DNA from: Polystyrenella longa
Lineage (GTDB): Bacteria; Planctomycetota; Planctomycetia; Planctomycetales; Planctomycetaceae
Assembly (NCBI RefSeq): GCF_007750395.1
Contig: NZ_CP036281.1
Coordinates: 2,999,001-3,063,000 of the forward strand
Direction of reading: 5' to 3'
DNA: 64,000 nt
Made by a program: the position numbers and the translations under genes. Positions 47,625 to 56,155 of the stretch are shown here, one piece after another; positions within the stretch are counted from its first letter, which is position 1; the number at the start of each line of letters is the position of its first letter. The notes under the pieces are model-generated. The model made no database searches. It was not told the DNA's origin and saw only the letters and a list, made by a program, of their open reading frames with translations.

Positions 47625-50534
47625 ATGACCACTGGACTCAAGATTCTCTTCGTCGTTTTGCTGTTTGTCGGCCCCTTCGTTCTGGCGGCCCTCATTGCAA
47701 ACGCACTCAAACTCAAAGCCTACGCCAACCGGCTCAGCGTCATCTTTTTGACGCTGTTCCTTGGTCTGTCCCCTTTTATCTGGACAGTAGCGAATGGAGG
47801 GAGTGTCTGGGACGAGTTTCGGCTGGGTATCGACCTCGCTGGCGGAACCAACTTGGTCTACCAAGTCGATCGCGGCAAGGCCGATCAAGCAGACAAGGTC
47901 ATCAATAACAATGCGATGGACAGCCTGGTCACCTCCGTTAACAAACGGTTGAATCCCAGTGGTACTGAGCAAGTGACTGTCCGACAGGTCGGTGCAGACC
48001 GTATTGAAGTTATTATTCCGGGAGCCGATCCAGAAGTCGTTGCCGCACAGAAACGGGCCATGACCCGCCTCGGTTCACTGGAGTTCGCAATTGTCGCTGA
48101 ACCACTGCGGCATGCAGAACTCATTGAAGAAGCTCAGGCAAGTTCGGGATCAGACGTCCGCAACGCGGATGGAAAAATCGTCGCTGGCTGGCGAAAAGTC
48201 GCTCTTGCGAAAGATTCGGAAACCGAAGAAAAAGACGTTGCCGGACAAGGGTTTCCAACTCGCCAGACTGAAGATGGACGGACGGAAGTCCTGCTTGTCT
48301 TCGAAGGCGAATCTGAACGCGTTACTGGCCAATACTTGATTAACTCGTCGTCGTCATTCGACCAACAAGGACGTCCCGCAGTCTCCTTCCGTTTCAATAC
48401 GAAGGGTGCCAAATTATTCGGTGACCTCACTCAAAAATATACACCCCAACAGGGTAACCCGGAATCTCACTTGGCCGTTCTCCTGGATGGCTTTGTACAC
48501 TCCGCTCCAAGTATTAATGAACCGATCACCGGTGGTAGTGGTGAAATCACAGGCTCATTCACGATCGCAGAAGTCAATGAACTGGTCGGCGTTCTGAACG
48601 CTGGTGCCTTGGAGATTCCGCTCGATCAGACTCCAATCAGCGAATACACGATCAGCCCTTTGCTTGGTTCTGACATTCAGGAAAAAGGGAAGAATGCCCT
48701 TATCTGGGCTTCTATCGCTGTGGTTGTCTTCATGGCGATGTACTATCTCGTCGCCGGATTGATCGCGGACTTCTGTCTGCTGCTGAACATCGTTCTCGTT
48801 CTGGGAACAATGGTGTTTATTAATGCGACATTCACCTTACCTGGTCTTGCCGGGCTCGTGCTGACCATCGGGATGGCAGTTGATGCCAACGTTCTTATCT
48901 TCGAGCGTATTCGCGAAGAGCGAATGAAGGGCTCAAGTCTGCGTATGGCGATTCATAACGGTTTCGATCGTGCTTTCACGACGATTATCGACGCCAACGT
49001 AACGACCCTGCTAACTGCCCTGTTCCTGTACCTGATTGGTACAGACCAAGTCAAAGGTTTTGCCGTCACCTTGTTCATCGGTATCATCATGAGCATGTTC
49101 ACTGCTTTGTACGTGGGCCGAACTGTCTTTGAGATTTGTGAACAGAAGCGTTGGATCACCGACCTGAAAATGTTCCAGTGGGTCAAATCGGCCAATTGGA
49201 ATTTCGTGTCGCATCAGAAATTTACTGTCGTCCTTTCCGGGCTTGTCATTATTATCGGTCTGGTTGCATTCGGGTCTCGCGGAGCCGAAAACCTCGATAT
49301 CGACTTCACTGGCGGTACGATGGTCAGTTTTGAGTTTGATGACGAAGCTGAGGCAGACGGTAATGGATTCACTCCGGAATACATCAAAGCTCAATTGGCC
49401 GATACCGAATTGGGAAATACTATTTCCGTCGACCAATTGACGATTCAGGACGAATCGGGTGAGTTGATGGACGGAAAATATTTCCGTCTGCGAACTAAAG
49501 AGACGAACACCGACAAGGTGCATCAGATCGTTACGCAAACCTTCGGTGATGACCTGAAAAAAGTCACTATGGAATATACTGCTCCCGAGCAGATTGTTGC
49601 TGCTGCAGAAGATGAAGATACGGTCATCGAATTCGCCGATGGCTATCGGTCGGCAATTACCTTCTCCAGCGAGCTATCACCTGCGGCTGCCGTAGACGGG
49701 CTGATGCAAGCTCTTGCGGAAATCAAATCCGACGGAGAAGGAGAAGCGGCTACTCCCAAATACGAAAAACCTGAAGAACTGATAGCCGTCAAAGGGACCG
49801 CTGGTTCTGGTATGAGTGCTTCAACAGGGGCCGTCGAACGATATTCTGAAGTTCAATTAAGTGTCGCACCAGCGATCGAACAGGAAGACTTCAGTATCGC
49901 TCTCGGCACCATGCAGGAAAAAATGGCCAGCTCTCCCACCTTTGAAGAGGTGAACAGCTTTGGTTCCGCCGTCGCTTCTGAAATGCAGCAATTGGCGATC
50001 GTGGCGATGCTGGCGAGTCTCGCCGCAATCGTGATGTATATCTGGTTCCGCTTCCAGCATCTGACCTTTGGTCTCGCCGCAGTCGTGGCCCTGGTTCACG
50101 ACGTCTTCATCGTGCTCGGTTGTGTTGCTCTGGCCTCAATTCTAAGTGACGGACCGATAGGAAAGGCTCTTCAGTTCGATGATTTCCGAATTAACCTGCC
50201 GATGATTGCGGCCTTTCTGACCATTATTGGGTACTCATTGAACGATACGATTGTCGTCTTTGACCGTATCCGTGAGGTTCGAGGTAAGAACCCAACCATC
50301 ACGAAAGACATCGTTAACACCAGCCTTAACCAGACTCTGTCCCGTACCTTATTGACGTCATTAACGACGTTCATGGTCGTTGGCATCTTGTACGTCTGGG
50401 GTGGCGAAGGAATTCATGGCTTTGCATTCTGTTTGCTTATCGGTGTCATCGCCGGTACCTACAGTTCGATTTATGTTGCCAGCCCAATCCTTCTCTGGTT
50501 AATGAATCGTAAAAAGTCAGGCGCCCCCGTCTGA
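47625..50534 (+). CDS. secDF: Protein translocase SecDF (SecD-SecF fusion)
   Basis: I start at ATG 47625 (AGGAA upstream), just before TM1; the frame is open 31 codons further. The ~970-aa protein carries both halves in one chain. The SecD half has GIDLAGGTNLVYQVD, the P1 domain, and four-to-five TM segments including GMAVDANVLIFERIREE. The SecF half starts near nt 49150 with IDFTGGTMVSFEF and ends with DTIVVFDRIREVRGKNP. The SecF periplasmic part is enlarged by an acidic ~100-residue insertion (about nt 49590-49900). It uses proton motive force to pull proteins out of SecYEG. Fusion also occurs in Bacillus. Confidence 0.94.
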   Translation: MTTGLKILFVVLLFVGPFVLAALIANALKLKAYANRLSVIFLTLFLGLSPFIWTVANGGSVWDEFRLGIDLAGGTNLVYQVDRGKADQADKVINNNAMDSLVTSVNKRLNPSGTEQVTVRQVGADRIEVIIPGADPEVVAAQKRAMTRLGSLEFAIVAEPLRHAELIEEAQASSGSDVRNADGKIVAGWRKVALAKDSETEEKDVAGQGFPTRQTEDGRTEVLLVFEGESERVTGQYLINSSSSFDQQGRPAVSFRFNTKGAKLFGDLTQKYTPQQGNPESHLAVLLDGFVHSAPSINEPITGGSGEITGSFTIAEVNELVGVLNAGALEIPLDQTPISEYTISPLLGSDIQEKGKNALIWASIAVVVFMAMYYLVAGLIADFCLLLNIVLVLGTMVFINATFTLPGLAGLVLTIGMAVDANVLIFERIREERMKGSSLRMAIHNGFDRAFTTIIDANVTTLLTALFLYLIGTDQVKGFAVTLFIGIIMSMFTALYVGRTVFEICEQKRWITDLKMFQWVKSANWNFVSHQKFTVVLSGLVIIIGLVAFGSRGAENLDIDFTGGTMVSFEFDDEAEADGNGFTPEYIKAQLADTELGNTISVDQLTIQDESGELMDGKYFRLRTKETNTDKVHQIVTQTFGDDLKKVTMEYTAPEQIVAAAEDEDTVIEFADGYRSAITFSSELSPAAAVDGLMQALAEIKSDGEGEAATPKYEKPEELIAVKGTAGSGMSASTGAVERYSEVQLSVAPAIEQEDFSIALGTMQEKMASSPTFEEVNSFGSAVASEMQQLAIVAMLASLAAIVMYIWFRFQHLTFGLAAVVALVHDVFIVLGCVALASILSDGPIGKALQFDDFRINLPMIAAFLTIIGYSLNDTIVVFDRIREVRGKNPTITKDIVNTSLNQTLSRTLLTSLTTFMVVGILYVWGGEGIHGFAFCLLIGVIAGTYSSIYVASPILLWLMNRKKSGAPV

Positions 50535-50581
50535 TTAGGACATTGTCCTGTAATGGGATGATGTCATATTTAAACATCACT

Positions 50582-50609
50582 AAAGACCAGCTTCGGCTGG
50601 TCTTTTTTT
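50582..50609 (+). terminator. Intrinsic terminator of secDF
   Basis: AAAGACCAGC (50582-50591), a TTCG tetraloop, GCTGGTCTTT (50596-50605) and a continuing T-run. A very stable, textbook terminator 48 nt after the stop. Confidence 0.92.
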
Positions 50610-51125
50610 ATTGAATGTTCGTCCATATCTTCAGCAATTTACTACGTGGTTTACCCGAAGCCTCAAACCGAAAATGACTCTCGCCCCAACTATCAGCGCG
50701 CCAATGGTCACTCCCCGCTGCTGAAATGGGTAGTTCTCACAGACTATTCCCGTTGATTCAAATGGCAACTCTAGGAAAAAACCACCGACGGTATCGAATG
50801 GACATCAGACACTTTTGCTGCAACAGGTACAATCGATAAACGTCTCGCAAACTCCATCCGATATACAAACTGGACATATCGGTTACGCAACGGATGGCGG
50901 ACAGATGAAAGACTCGAGAGGGCGCCAAGGATGGTCAAACTCTCCAGATCGCTGATACCCATTCGCCGGAACCGCCTCTCACTTTCTCACGGTTCACCCG
51001 ATCTACTCAACGAGATCTCGTTTCTGTTTAGCAACTGGCCATGGCGTTTGCAAAACCTGCATGTCAAAGGTTTGCACTCTGGCCTGAATCGCTTGTCAGA
51101 AATTTGCGATAGGATGCGAAACAAG
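50610..51125. other. Region upstream of exported unknown protein
   Basis: About 515 bp. The downstream gene's frame is open as far as 50931, but the added ~65 residues are basic and would precede a signal peptide, so I treat them as untranslated. No RNA or repeat recognised. Confidence 0.4.
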
Positions 51126-52136
51126 ATGGCACTCAAATCGATAGTTATGCGACAACTCGTCCTGTTTTCCGTCGTTTCCATATTCGTGTTTACCAGCGCT
51201 GTGTTTGCCCAAGGAGTCGTTCCCGGGCAGGGAACAGTGGTACCAAAAATTGGAGACGACTTCGAAGACGAAAGTTGGACCTATACCTACAACTTTCCGA
51301 AAAGCAGTTCTAACATCGATGAACAGGTCCGCCGTCCAAATGCTTTCTCGTCGAACCGTCGAATGCTCGAAAGCGATTACCGGGGGACTCCCGACCTGGT
51401 CAAACGGGTCCCTGCACCTCCGGGGGGAATTGAAGGCAGCACCGGCGCATTGTTGATGCAGACACGTATCGCAGGTATCCCTGGTCGCATCAGCATGGAA
51501 ATGCAGCAGGACGATCTCGTCATTAACCCACGGGGAATTCCGGGTAACGCATTGTGGCTTGCCAAGAATCCTAGCTTTGTAGTCCGCGTGTATATCCCTG
51601 ATTTCGATGAGTTTGAAGACCGCACCGGTTCAACCTTCGGGATTCGTGCCGACTGCCACACTCTGGTAGACGACAAACCCAAGTTCGGCTTCGGTTTGTT
51701 CAATCGAAAAAATAGCCGGAAAATGGAACCATACTGGCCTGGCTTCTTCGTTCAGTTCAACAGTAAGACAGATGGACGCAACACAGAGGACTCAGCAAGC
51801 ATTCTCATTCGCTGCGATCAGAATGGGCGAGAAGTCGCCGGACCCAAAATTACGAAACAGGGTTGGTGGACTTTCGGAATGTCCTTCACTCCTGATGGAC
51901 AGGTTCACTACTACGCCCACGAAGGCATTAAAGACCTGACAGCTGCGGACCACCTCTACTCTTCATTCCCTTACGGTTACAAATGTGAAGGGTTTCATTC
52001 CTGCTTCTTCAATATCACCACCTTCGACGATGGTAAAACCTGGTCGACACCATGGGTGATTGACGATCCGACCTTCTACTATGCCGATGGCCCCGTTCAG
52101 ATGGCGACCGGTCGACGTAATGGAACTGTTCGCTAA
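51126..52136 (+). CDS. Exported protein of unknown function
   Basis: The signal peptide is clear (ALKSIVMRQLVLF, hydrophobic core, SAVFA-QG). The start could be ATG 51114, 51126 or 51147; all keep it. The mature ~305 residues are soluble, rich in aromatic and polar residues. They start with DDFEDESWTYTYNFPKSS and contain beta-rich stretches (FVVRVYIPDFDEFEDRTG, FGIRADCHTLVDD, PGFFVQFNS). The DDFED opening and beta pattern recall lectin-like/concanavalin folds, but I do not recognise a named family. Probably periplasmic or secreted. It has its own terminator. Confidence 0.7.
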   Translation: MALKSIVMRQLVLFSVVSIFVFTSAVFAQGVVPGQGTVVPKIGDDFEDESWTYTYNFPKSSSNIDEQVRRPNAFSSNRRMLESDYRGTPDLVKRVPAPPGGIEGSTGALLMQTRIAGIPGRISMEMQQDDLVINPRGIPGNALWLAKNPSFVVRVYIPDFDEFEDRTGSTFGIRADCHTLVDDKPKFGFGLFNRKNSRKMEPYWPGFFVQFNSKTDGRNTEDSASILIRCDQNGREVAGPKITKQGWWTFGMSFTPDGQVHYYAHEGIKDLTAADHLYSSFPYGYKCEGFHSCFFNITTFDDGKTWSTPWVIDDPTFYYADGPVQMATGRRNGTVR

Positions 52137-52178
52137 CTAGATCAAATCGGCTCACGCCGCATGAATTCATTCCCTGTG

Positions 52179-52216
52179 AAACCACGGAGGTACTTCCCTG
52201 CCTTCGTGGTTTTTTT
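52179..52216 (+). terminator. Intrinsic terminator
   Basis: AAACCACGGAGG (52179-52190) pairs with CCTTCGTGGTTT (52201-52212), one wobble pair, followed by a run of T to 52216. It lies ~43 nt after the exported-protein gene. Confidence 0.88.
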
Positions 52217-52294
52217 ACGTATTTGAATTAGTCATCAATACAAAGCTGGGGAACCTTTGGTTATTGGCGGAACTCTCCAATCGGAAGCCAATGC

Positions 52295-53047
52295 CTATCT
52301 AGAAGAGACGACGTCTTCCCGCTCTTTTTTTGCTTCTTCCAGCAAAGCACGCACGATTCGGAGTTCCTCTTTCAGTTCCTCCAAATCCTGATCGGTCTCT
52401 TCGACGGCTCCTGACGTAAACCAGGATGTCATCGTCCCGGCAACGGCTCCGAACAAGCCCACTCCGGTAATCATCAGGAATGCGGCTAGAAATCGCCCTT
52501 CCGCAGTTACAGGATAATGATCTCCATATCCAACGGTAGTAATCGTGACAAACGACCACCACAGTGCATCTTCAGCAGTATGGATATTTGATTCCGGGGA
52601 ATTCTCCAGTTGCAGAATCGCAATGCTGGCAAAGACGAGCATCAGTAACGTCAATAGTGCGGACGATAGCAGTACACCTTCAGTACGGTGCTGAAGCAAA
52701 TGATGGGCGATAGTTTTAGTGGCCCTCACCGCTCGAAATAAACGCACGATTCGTAGCAGGCGAGCAATACGACCAAGACGGACAATATCAACGGGTATAC
52801 TGGAGATCAAATCAATCCACCCCCAGGTCAGCATGTACTTCTTACGATCTTTCGCTCGGTAAAGCGAGATGAAGAAATCAACCAGAAAGAAAATGCAGAT
52901 ACAGAAGTCTGCGTATTCCAGAATCTGTGCTTCTTCTGACTGGGGCGCGATCAAGGTCTGTATTACCAGCATGAATAGAACCAGAACACACAGCGCCATC
53001 ATAAACAGCTGATAGGGGGTAATATCACGCGCGGCAGCAGAACTCAT
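52295..53047 (-). CDS. Voltage-gated potassium channel (Kv-type, six TM)
   Basis: Residue numbers count from a GTG two codons upstream; I prefer the ATG at 53047, which has GAGAG upstream. S1-S3 lie at about 15-90. S4 (90-111) has Arg at exactly every third position, R92 to R110 (seven in all), an intact voltage sensor. S5 is at ~125-148, the pore helix and selectivity filter TVGYGD at 173-178, S6 at ~187-212. A charged C-terminal coiled coil (about 219-247) could tetramerise or bind a partner. It passes K+ across the cytoplasmic membrane. It is the last gene of a minus-strand block behind a Ser/Thr kinase, 57 bp away. Confidence 0.92.
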   Translation of the reverse strand: MSSAAARDITPYQLFMMALCVLVLFMLVIQTLIAPQSEEAQILEYADFCICIFFLVDFFISLYRAKDRKKYMLTWGWIDLISSIPVDIVRLGRIARLLRIVRLFRAVRATKTIAHHLLQHRTEGVLLSSALLTLLMLVFASIAILQLENSPESNIHTAEDALWWSFVTITTVGYGDHYPVTAEGRFLAAFLMITGVGLFGAVAGTMTSWFTSGAVEETDQDLEELKEELRIVRALLEEAKKEREDVVSSR

Positions 53048-53104
53048 GGGCACTCTCTTTGGAATGGACAGGTTACTTAAACAGCAGTTCTAACTCACTG
53101 AAGG

Positions 53105-54799
53105 CTATTCCAGCGCGGCACTGGCCATTGTCGTTTCATCGGTCTCAGATTCTTTCTCTTCCCACCATTCCGCAGCAAGGATCGCATTCCAATCGCCGTA
53201 ATCGTGACACCGCCGAAGGGCCTGTCGCAGATCGTAAACAGACTGATATCGATCCTCTCGTTTTTTCTCCAGGCATTTAAGAATGACTTCTTCGATGTCG
53301 GACGGAATAGACTTTTCAATTTCTGAAGGCGGAATCACCGTCTGGTTTGTATGTGCGATCATGACAGCCATCGCGGAACCGTCGTTAAACGGGGCCTTTC
53401 CCGTGAGCGTATAATAAGCAATGCAACCGAGGGCATAGATGTCACATCGAGCATCAAGGTCGTGTTCGCCCATGACTTGCTCGGGGGCCATAAACTGAGG
53501 CGTACCACTCACCACTTCGTCAGAGGTCAACTGGGCCGAACCTGGCTTCGTCGATTTCACGAGGCCGAAATCGAGTACTTTGATAAAATCACAGACGCCT
53601 CCACGCTCGGAAACGAACAGGTTATCCGGTTTCAGATCGCGGTGCACGAGACCCGCATCGTGCGCTTCGACCAGGGCATCGCAAGTTTGATCGAGAAGAT
53701 GCAGAGCCCTGGCTGGTTTCAGAGGACCATAATCACGAACCAGATTTCGAAGACTCATGCCAGGCAAGAACTCCATCACGTAATAAAACACACCTTCTTC
53801 AGTGTGCCCATAGTCGTAGATCTCGATTGTATTCGGGTGCGTCAGACTGGCTGTCGTGCGTACTTCACGTTCGAAACGTGCGAGAGCGATATTGACAGGT
53901 CCTTCGCTATCCTTGATGAGTTTCAATGCACACGGACGTTTTAATAACGAATGTTCAACTAGATGAACTTCCCCCATTCCGCCCGCTCCAATTTTCTGAA
54001 TCAGCCGATATTGACCGTACTCTTCGGCCTCATGCATTTGGGCTCGCATTTTATTCAATATTCCGGCGCTGTAAACGGCGAGAATGCAGCCCACCAGTAG
54101 ATTGGAAGCCATCACGGAGTGATGGGAATGGGAAGTCAACTCGGTGATTTCATCCATTAAGTGAGGGTGAAACAGGTGGACCAATAAAGTGACTATGAAA
54201 GGAGACAGCGCCATCGTTGCGACGACTTTCGCGGTTTCCTGCCAGCGATGGGGAATGAAAACACCAAAACTAAGAATGATAAACACGAGTGACATCAGAC
54301 CACTGAATCTGTTTGTTAACAGTTCAGCTTCGCTGCTCAGATCAAGTGCAGAAACGATTGAAGCATACCGTTGATAGATCCACATCAGAACAATGAAGCC
54401 AAATAGTAATCCTTCCATCCACCTCAACTGTTTTTGACTGTAGTCGCGATAGATCAGCAGTACAGCAAGAAAACCAGCCAGCCCAATTAACCTGATGACG
54501 ACGTAAATGTGGTAAGTGTCATGGCCACCAGTGATAAATTCAGCGTTAAAGAAAAGACTCAATCCCAGAAAACAAACATTGAGTACTAACGCCAGTATCA
54601 CAACAGCCTGAAGACGCCATTGTAATAGAGATGTCGTTGCCGACCCGAAACTAAGGCCGGGCCCCTGAACCATCTTTACAGGACGCGGCTCCTGCCTGGT
54701 CCGTTCAGCCAGAAGCGTCTCGGTTTCCAGATCGATCACGTCGTCTTGATCTGTCAGGATGACAGTGGGATTATTGTCGTCGAAGTCATTCTGAGGCAT
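53105..54799 (-). CDS. Ser/Thr protein kinase with N-terminal six-TM domain
   Basis: Residues 1-60 are polar. Six hydrophobic segments follow (about 62-85, 98-117, 129-148, 166-185, 190-210, 228-248) with only short loops, so this part senses within or near the membrane. The kinase starts at ~264: GAGGMGEVHL, Lys293 (CALKLI), HRD at 386-388, DFG at 410-412 and APE at 438-440, all intact. An acidic tail ends the protein. Its kinase domain resembles that of the sensor kinase at 2665-4884 (both have HPNTI.IYDYG and FDFGLVK or LDFGLVK), but the membrane part is unrelated. It sits between a zinc-ribbon protein and a K+ channel. Confidence 0.9.
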   Translation of the reverse strand: MPQNDFDDNNPTVILTDQDDVIDLETETLLAERTRQEPRPVKMVQGPGLSFGSATTSLLQWRLQAVVILALVLNVCFLGLSLFFNAEFITGGHDTYHIYVVIRLIGLAGFLAVLLIYRDYSQKQLRWMEGLLFGFIVLMWIYQRYASIVSALDLSSEAELLTNRFSGLMSLVFIILSFGVFIPHRWQETAKVVATMALSPFIVTLLVHLFHPHLMDEITELTSHSHHSVMASNLLVGCILAVYSAGILNKMRAQMHEAEEYGQYRLIQKIGAGGMGEVHLVEHSLLKRPCALKLIKDSEGPVNIALARFEREVRTTASLTHPNTIEIYDYGHTEEGVFYYVMEFLPGMSLRNLVRDYGPLKPARALHLLDQTCDALVEAHDAGLVHRDLKPDNLFVSERGGVCDFIKVLDFGLVKSTKPGSAQLTSDEVVSGTPQFMAPEQVMGEHDLDARCDIYALGCIAYYTLTGKAPFNDGSAMAVMIAHTNQTVIPPSEIEKSIPSDIEEVILKCLEKKREDRYQSVYDLRQALRRCHDYGDWNAILAAEWWEEKESETDETTMASAALE

Positions 54800-54862
54800 A
54801 GATTCGGTTTTCGTCAGGAAGATAGTGGCTTATGGAGCGTTAGAAACAGAGTCGAGTGAGGA

Positions 54863-55975
54863 TCAGGGTTTGGCATCTTCCGCTTTGGCATCTTCCGCTT
54901 TGGCATCTTCCGCTTTGGCATCTTCCGCTTTGGCATCTTCCGCTTTGGCTTCTTCCGCTTTGGCTTCTTCCGCTTTGGCTTCTTCCGCTTTGGCTTCTTC
55001 CGCTTTGGCTTCTTCCGCTTTGGCTTCTTCTTCGATGCGGTTTAATTTCTGCTCTGACTTTTTCAGCAGCTTCGTTCCCTGCTTACGAGTCGCTTCTTTG
55101 ACTTTCTGCGTATTGGTTTCGGCCTCTTTGAACAACGTGTCCGCTTCCGATTTGATTCGTTCGGGAAGTTTCATATTGTCCCCCCCTTTGCCGCTGTGGA
55201 GGAACGGTAAGAAAGTGAACACGAGGATTACGGCAATAATCTGAAACATCGGCCCGAATAGTTTTTTGGCCCCCTTTTTCATGGGCTTCCAATTCTGGTA
55301 GAGGTAATAAAAAGTAAACGGAGGAATAAGGAATAGAATTCCCTGCATCAGGCTCTGACGGAAAGGGAGCACGGCCAGGTGAATCAGGTTGATATAAAAT
55401 CGAATGACATTCACGGCAATGATGCCGCTCGCCCCAATCAGCCCAATATTTTGAGATTGCCACAGAATGCTGATAATCACCATTGCAATGAAGGGGACGC
55501 TAACGAGGTAACCAAAATCGTTCAGGTTATCCAGTAAATGTCGGAGTCCCCGGAGTCTATCCCAGTAGAACTCTTTCATGGCGCCGGGAGCTTTTGACTT
55601 CTTGCGTTGCTTATTTATCTGATGTTGTTCGCGCCAAGGTGTGCGAGGCGTTTTAACCTGATAAGGACCTGATTCTTCCTCTTCTTCCCAGCGACGTTCA
55701 TTTCGCTGAACTCGGTCCAAGCTATGCTGGGATACGGCAGCTAAATCGACTGCGGAAGGAACGTGGTATCCTCCCGGTTGTCCATTTGCTTTGCTGGAAG
55801 GACTGGCTTTTCCCAATCGGTAATGCCCACTCTTCGAAGCACCTGACATAACGGGAGTTGGGTCGGGGATGTGAAACCGATGCTGGCAACTGTTGCAATG
55901 GCCCGCCTTGCCAGCGAGTTCGTCTCGTACAGTGAACTGACGTCCGCATTCAGGACAGGCGAAACTAATGGGCAT
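54863..55975 (-). CDS. Zinc-ribbon membrane protein with pentapeptide-repeat tail
   Basis: The N-terminus is a four-cysteine zinc ribbon (Cys7, Cys10, Cys27, Cys30: CPECGRQF, then HCNSCQHRF). A polar, basic linker runs to ~150. Four or so hydrophobic segments follow between ~155 and 265 (VPFIAMVIISILW, GIIAVNVIRFYINLIHLAV, SLMQGILFLIPPFTFYYLY, MFQIIAVILVFTFLPFL). The C-terminal ~100 residues are charged and helical and end in six EEAKA and five EDAKA/P units encoded by a 15-bp tandem repeat. The function is unknown. It is the first gene of the block with the six-TM kinase (63 bp gap) and K+ channel. Confidence 0.8.
   Translation of the reverse strand: MPISFACPECGRQFTVRDELAGKAGHCNSCQHRFHIPDPTPVMSGASKSGHYRLGKASPSSKANGQPGGYHVPSAVDLAAVSQHSLDRVQRNERRWEEEEESGPYQVKTPRTPWREQHQINKQRKKSKAPGAMKEFYWDRLRGLRHLLDNLNDFGYLVSVPFIAMVIISILWQSQNIGLIGASGIIAVNVIRFYINLIHLAVLPFRQSLMQGILFLIPPFTFYYLYQNWKPMKKGAKKLFGPMFQIIAVILVFTFLPFLHSGKGGDNMKLPERIKSEADTLFKEAETNTQKVKEATRKQGTKLLKKSEQKLNRIEEEAKAEEAKAEEAKAEEAKAEEAKAEEAKAEDAKAEDAKAEDAKAEDAKAEDAKP
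54871..55031. repeat. 15-bp tandem repeat inside coding sequence
   Basis: Ten full 15-bp units plus a partial eleventh: five copies of TGGCATCTTCCGCTT (54871-54945), then five of TGGCTTCTTCCGCTT (54946-55020) and a partial copy. The two unit types differ at one base, which changes Asp to Glu in the encoded EDAKA/EEAKA repeat. The 15-bp period preserves the frame whatever the copy number. Confidence 0.95.
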
Positions 55976-56155
55976 AAAAAGGGGCTCCGGAAATACAAAA
56001 AGAGCAAGTTATATAAAACAGTAGATGTGCTCCTATTGTGCCATTTCAACCCACAGTGGTCTACGAAAAGGCTTCATTAAAGCGTCCGAGAACAATAATT
56101 AAGATGAACAGATCCTATGGGAACTCACCAATGTTCCAATTCAATGGGATAATTC

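Noticed and set aside
47433-47972. 179-codon minus-strand frame over the yajC-secDF junction
   Set aside because: Antisense to the conserved SecD N-terminus; no ribosome site or familiar motif.
53351-53944. 197-codon plus-strand frame opposite the six-TM kinase
   Set aside because: Antisense to the kinase catalytic core, which has every motif intact.
54871-55031. Possible CRISPR array
   Set aside because: Units are directly adjacent with no spacers and keep a coding frame; it is a protein-coding tandem repeat.
54825-55244. Plus-strand frame encoding a repetitive Ala/Ser/Leu protein
   Set aside because: It is the antisense of the EEAKA/EDAKA repeat; a 15-bp period opens frames on both strands. 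The minus-strand gene has a zinc ribbon and membrane helices and is clearly the real one.
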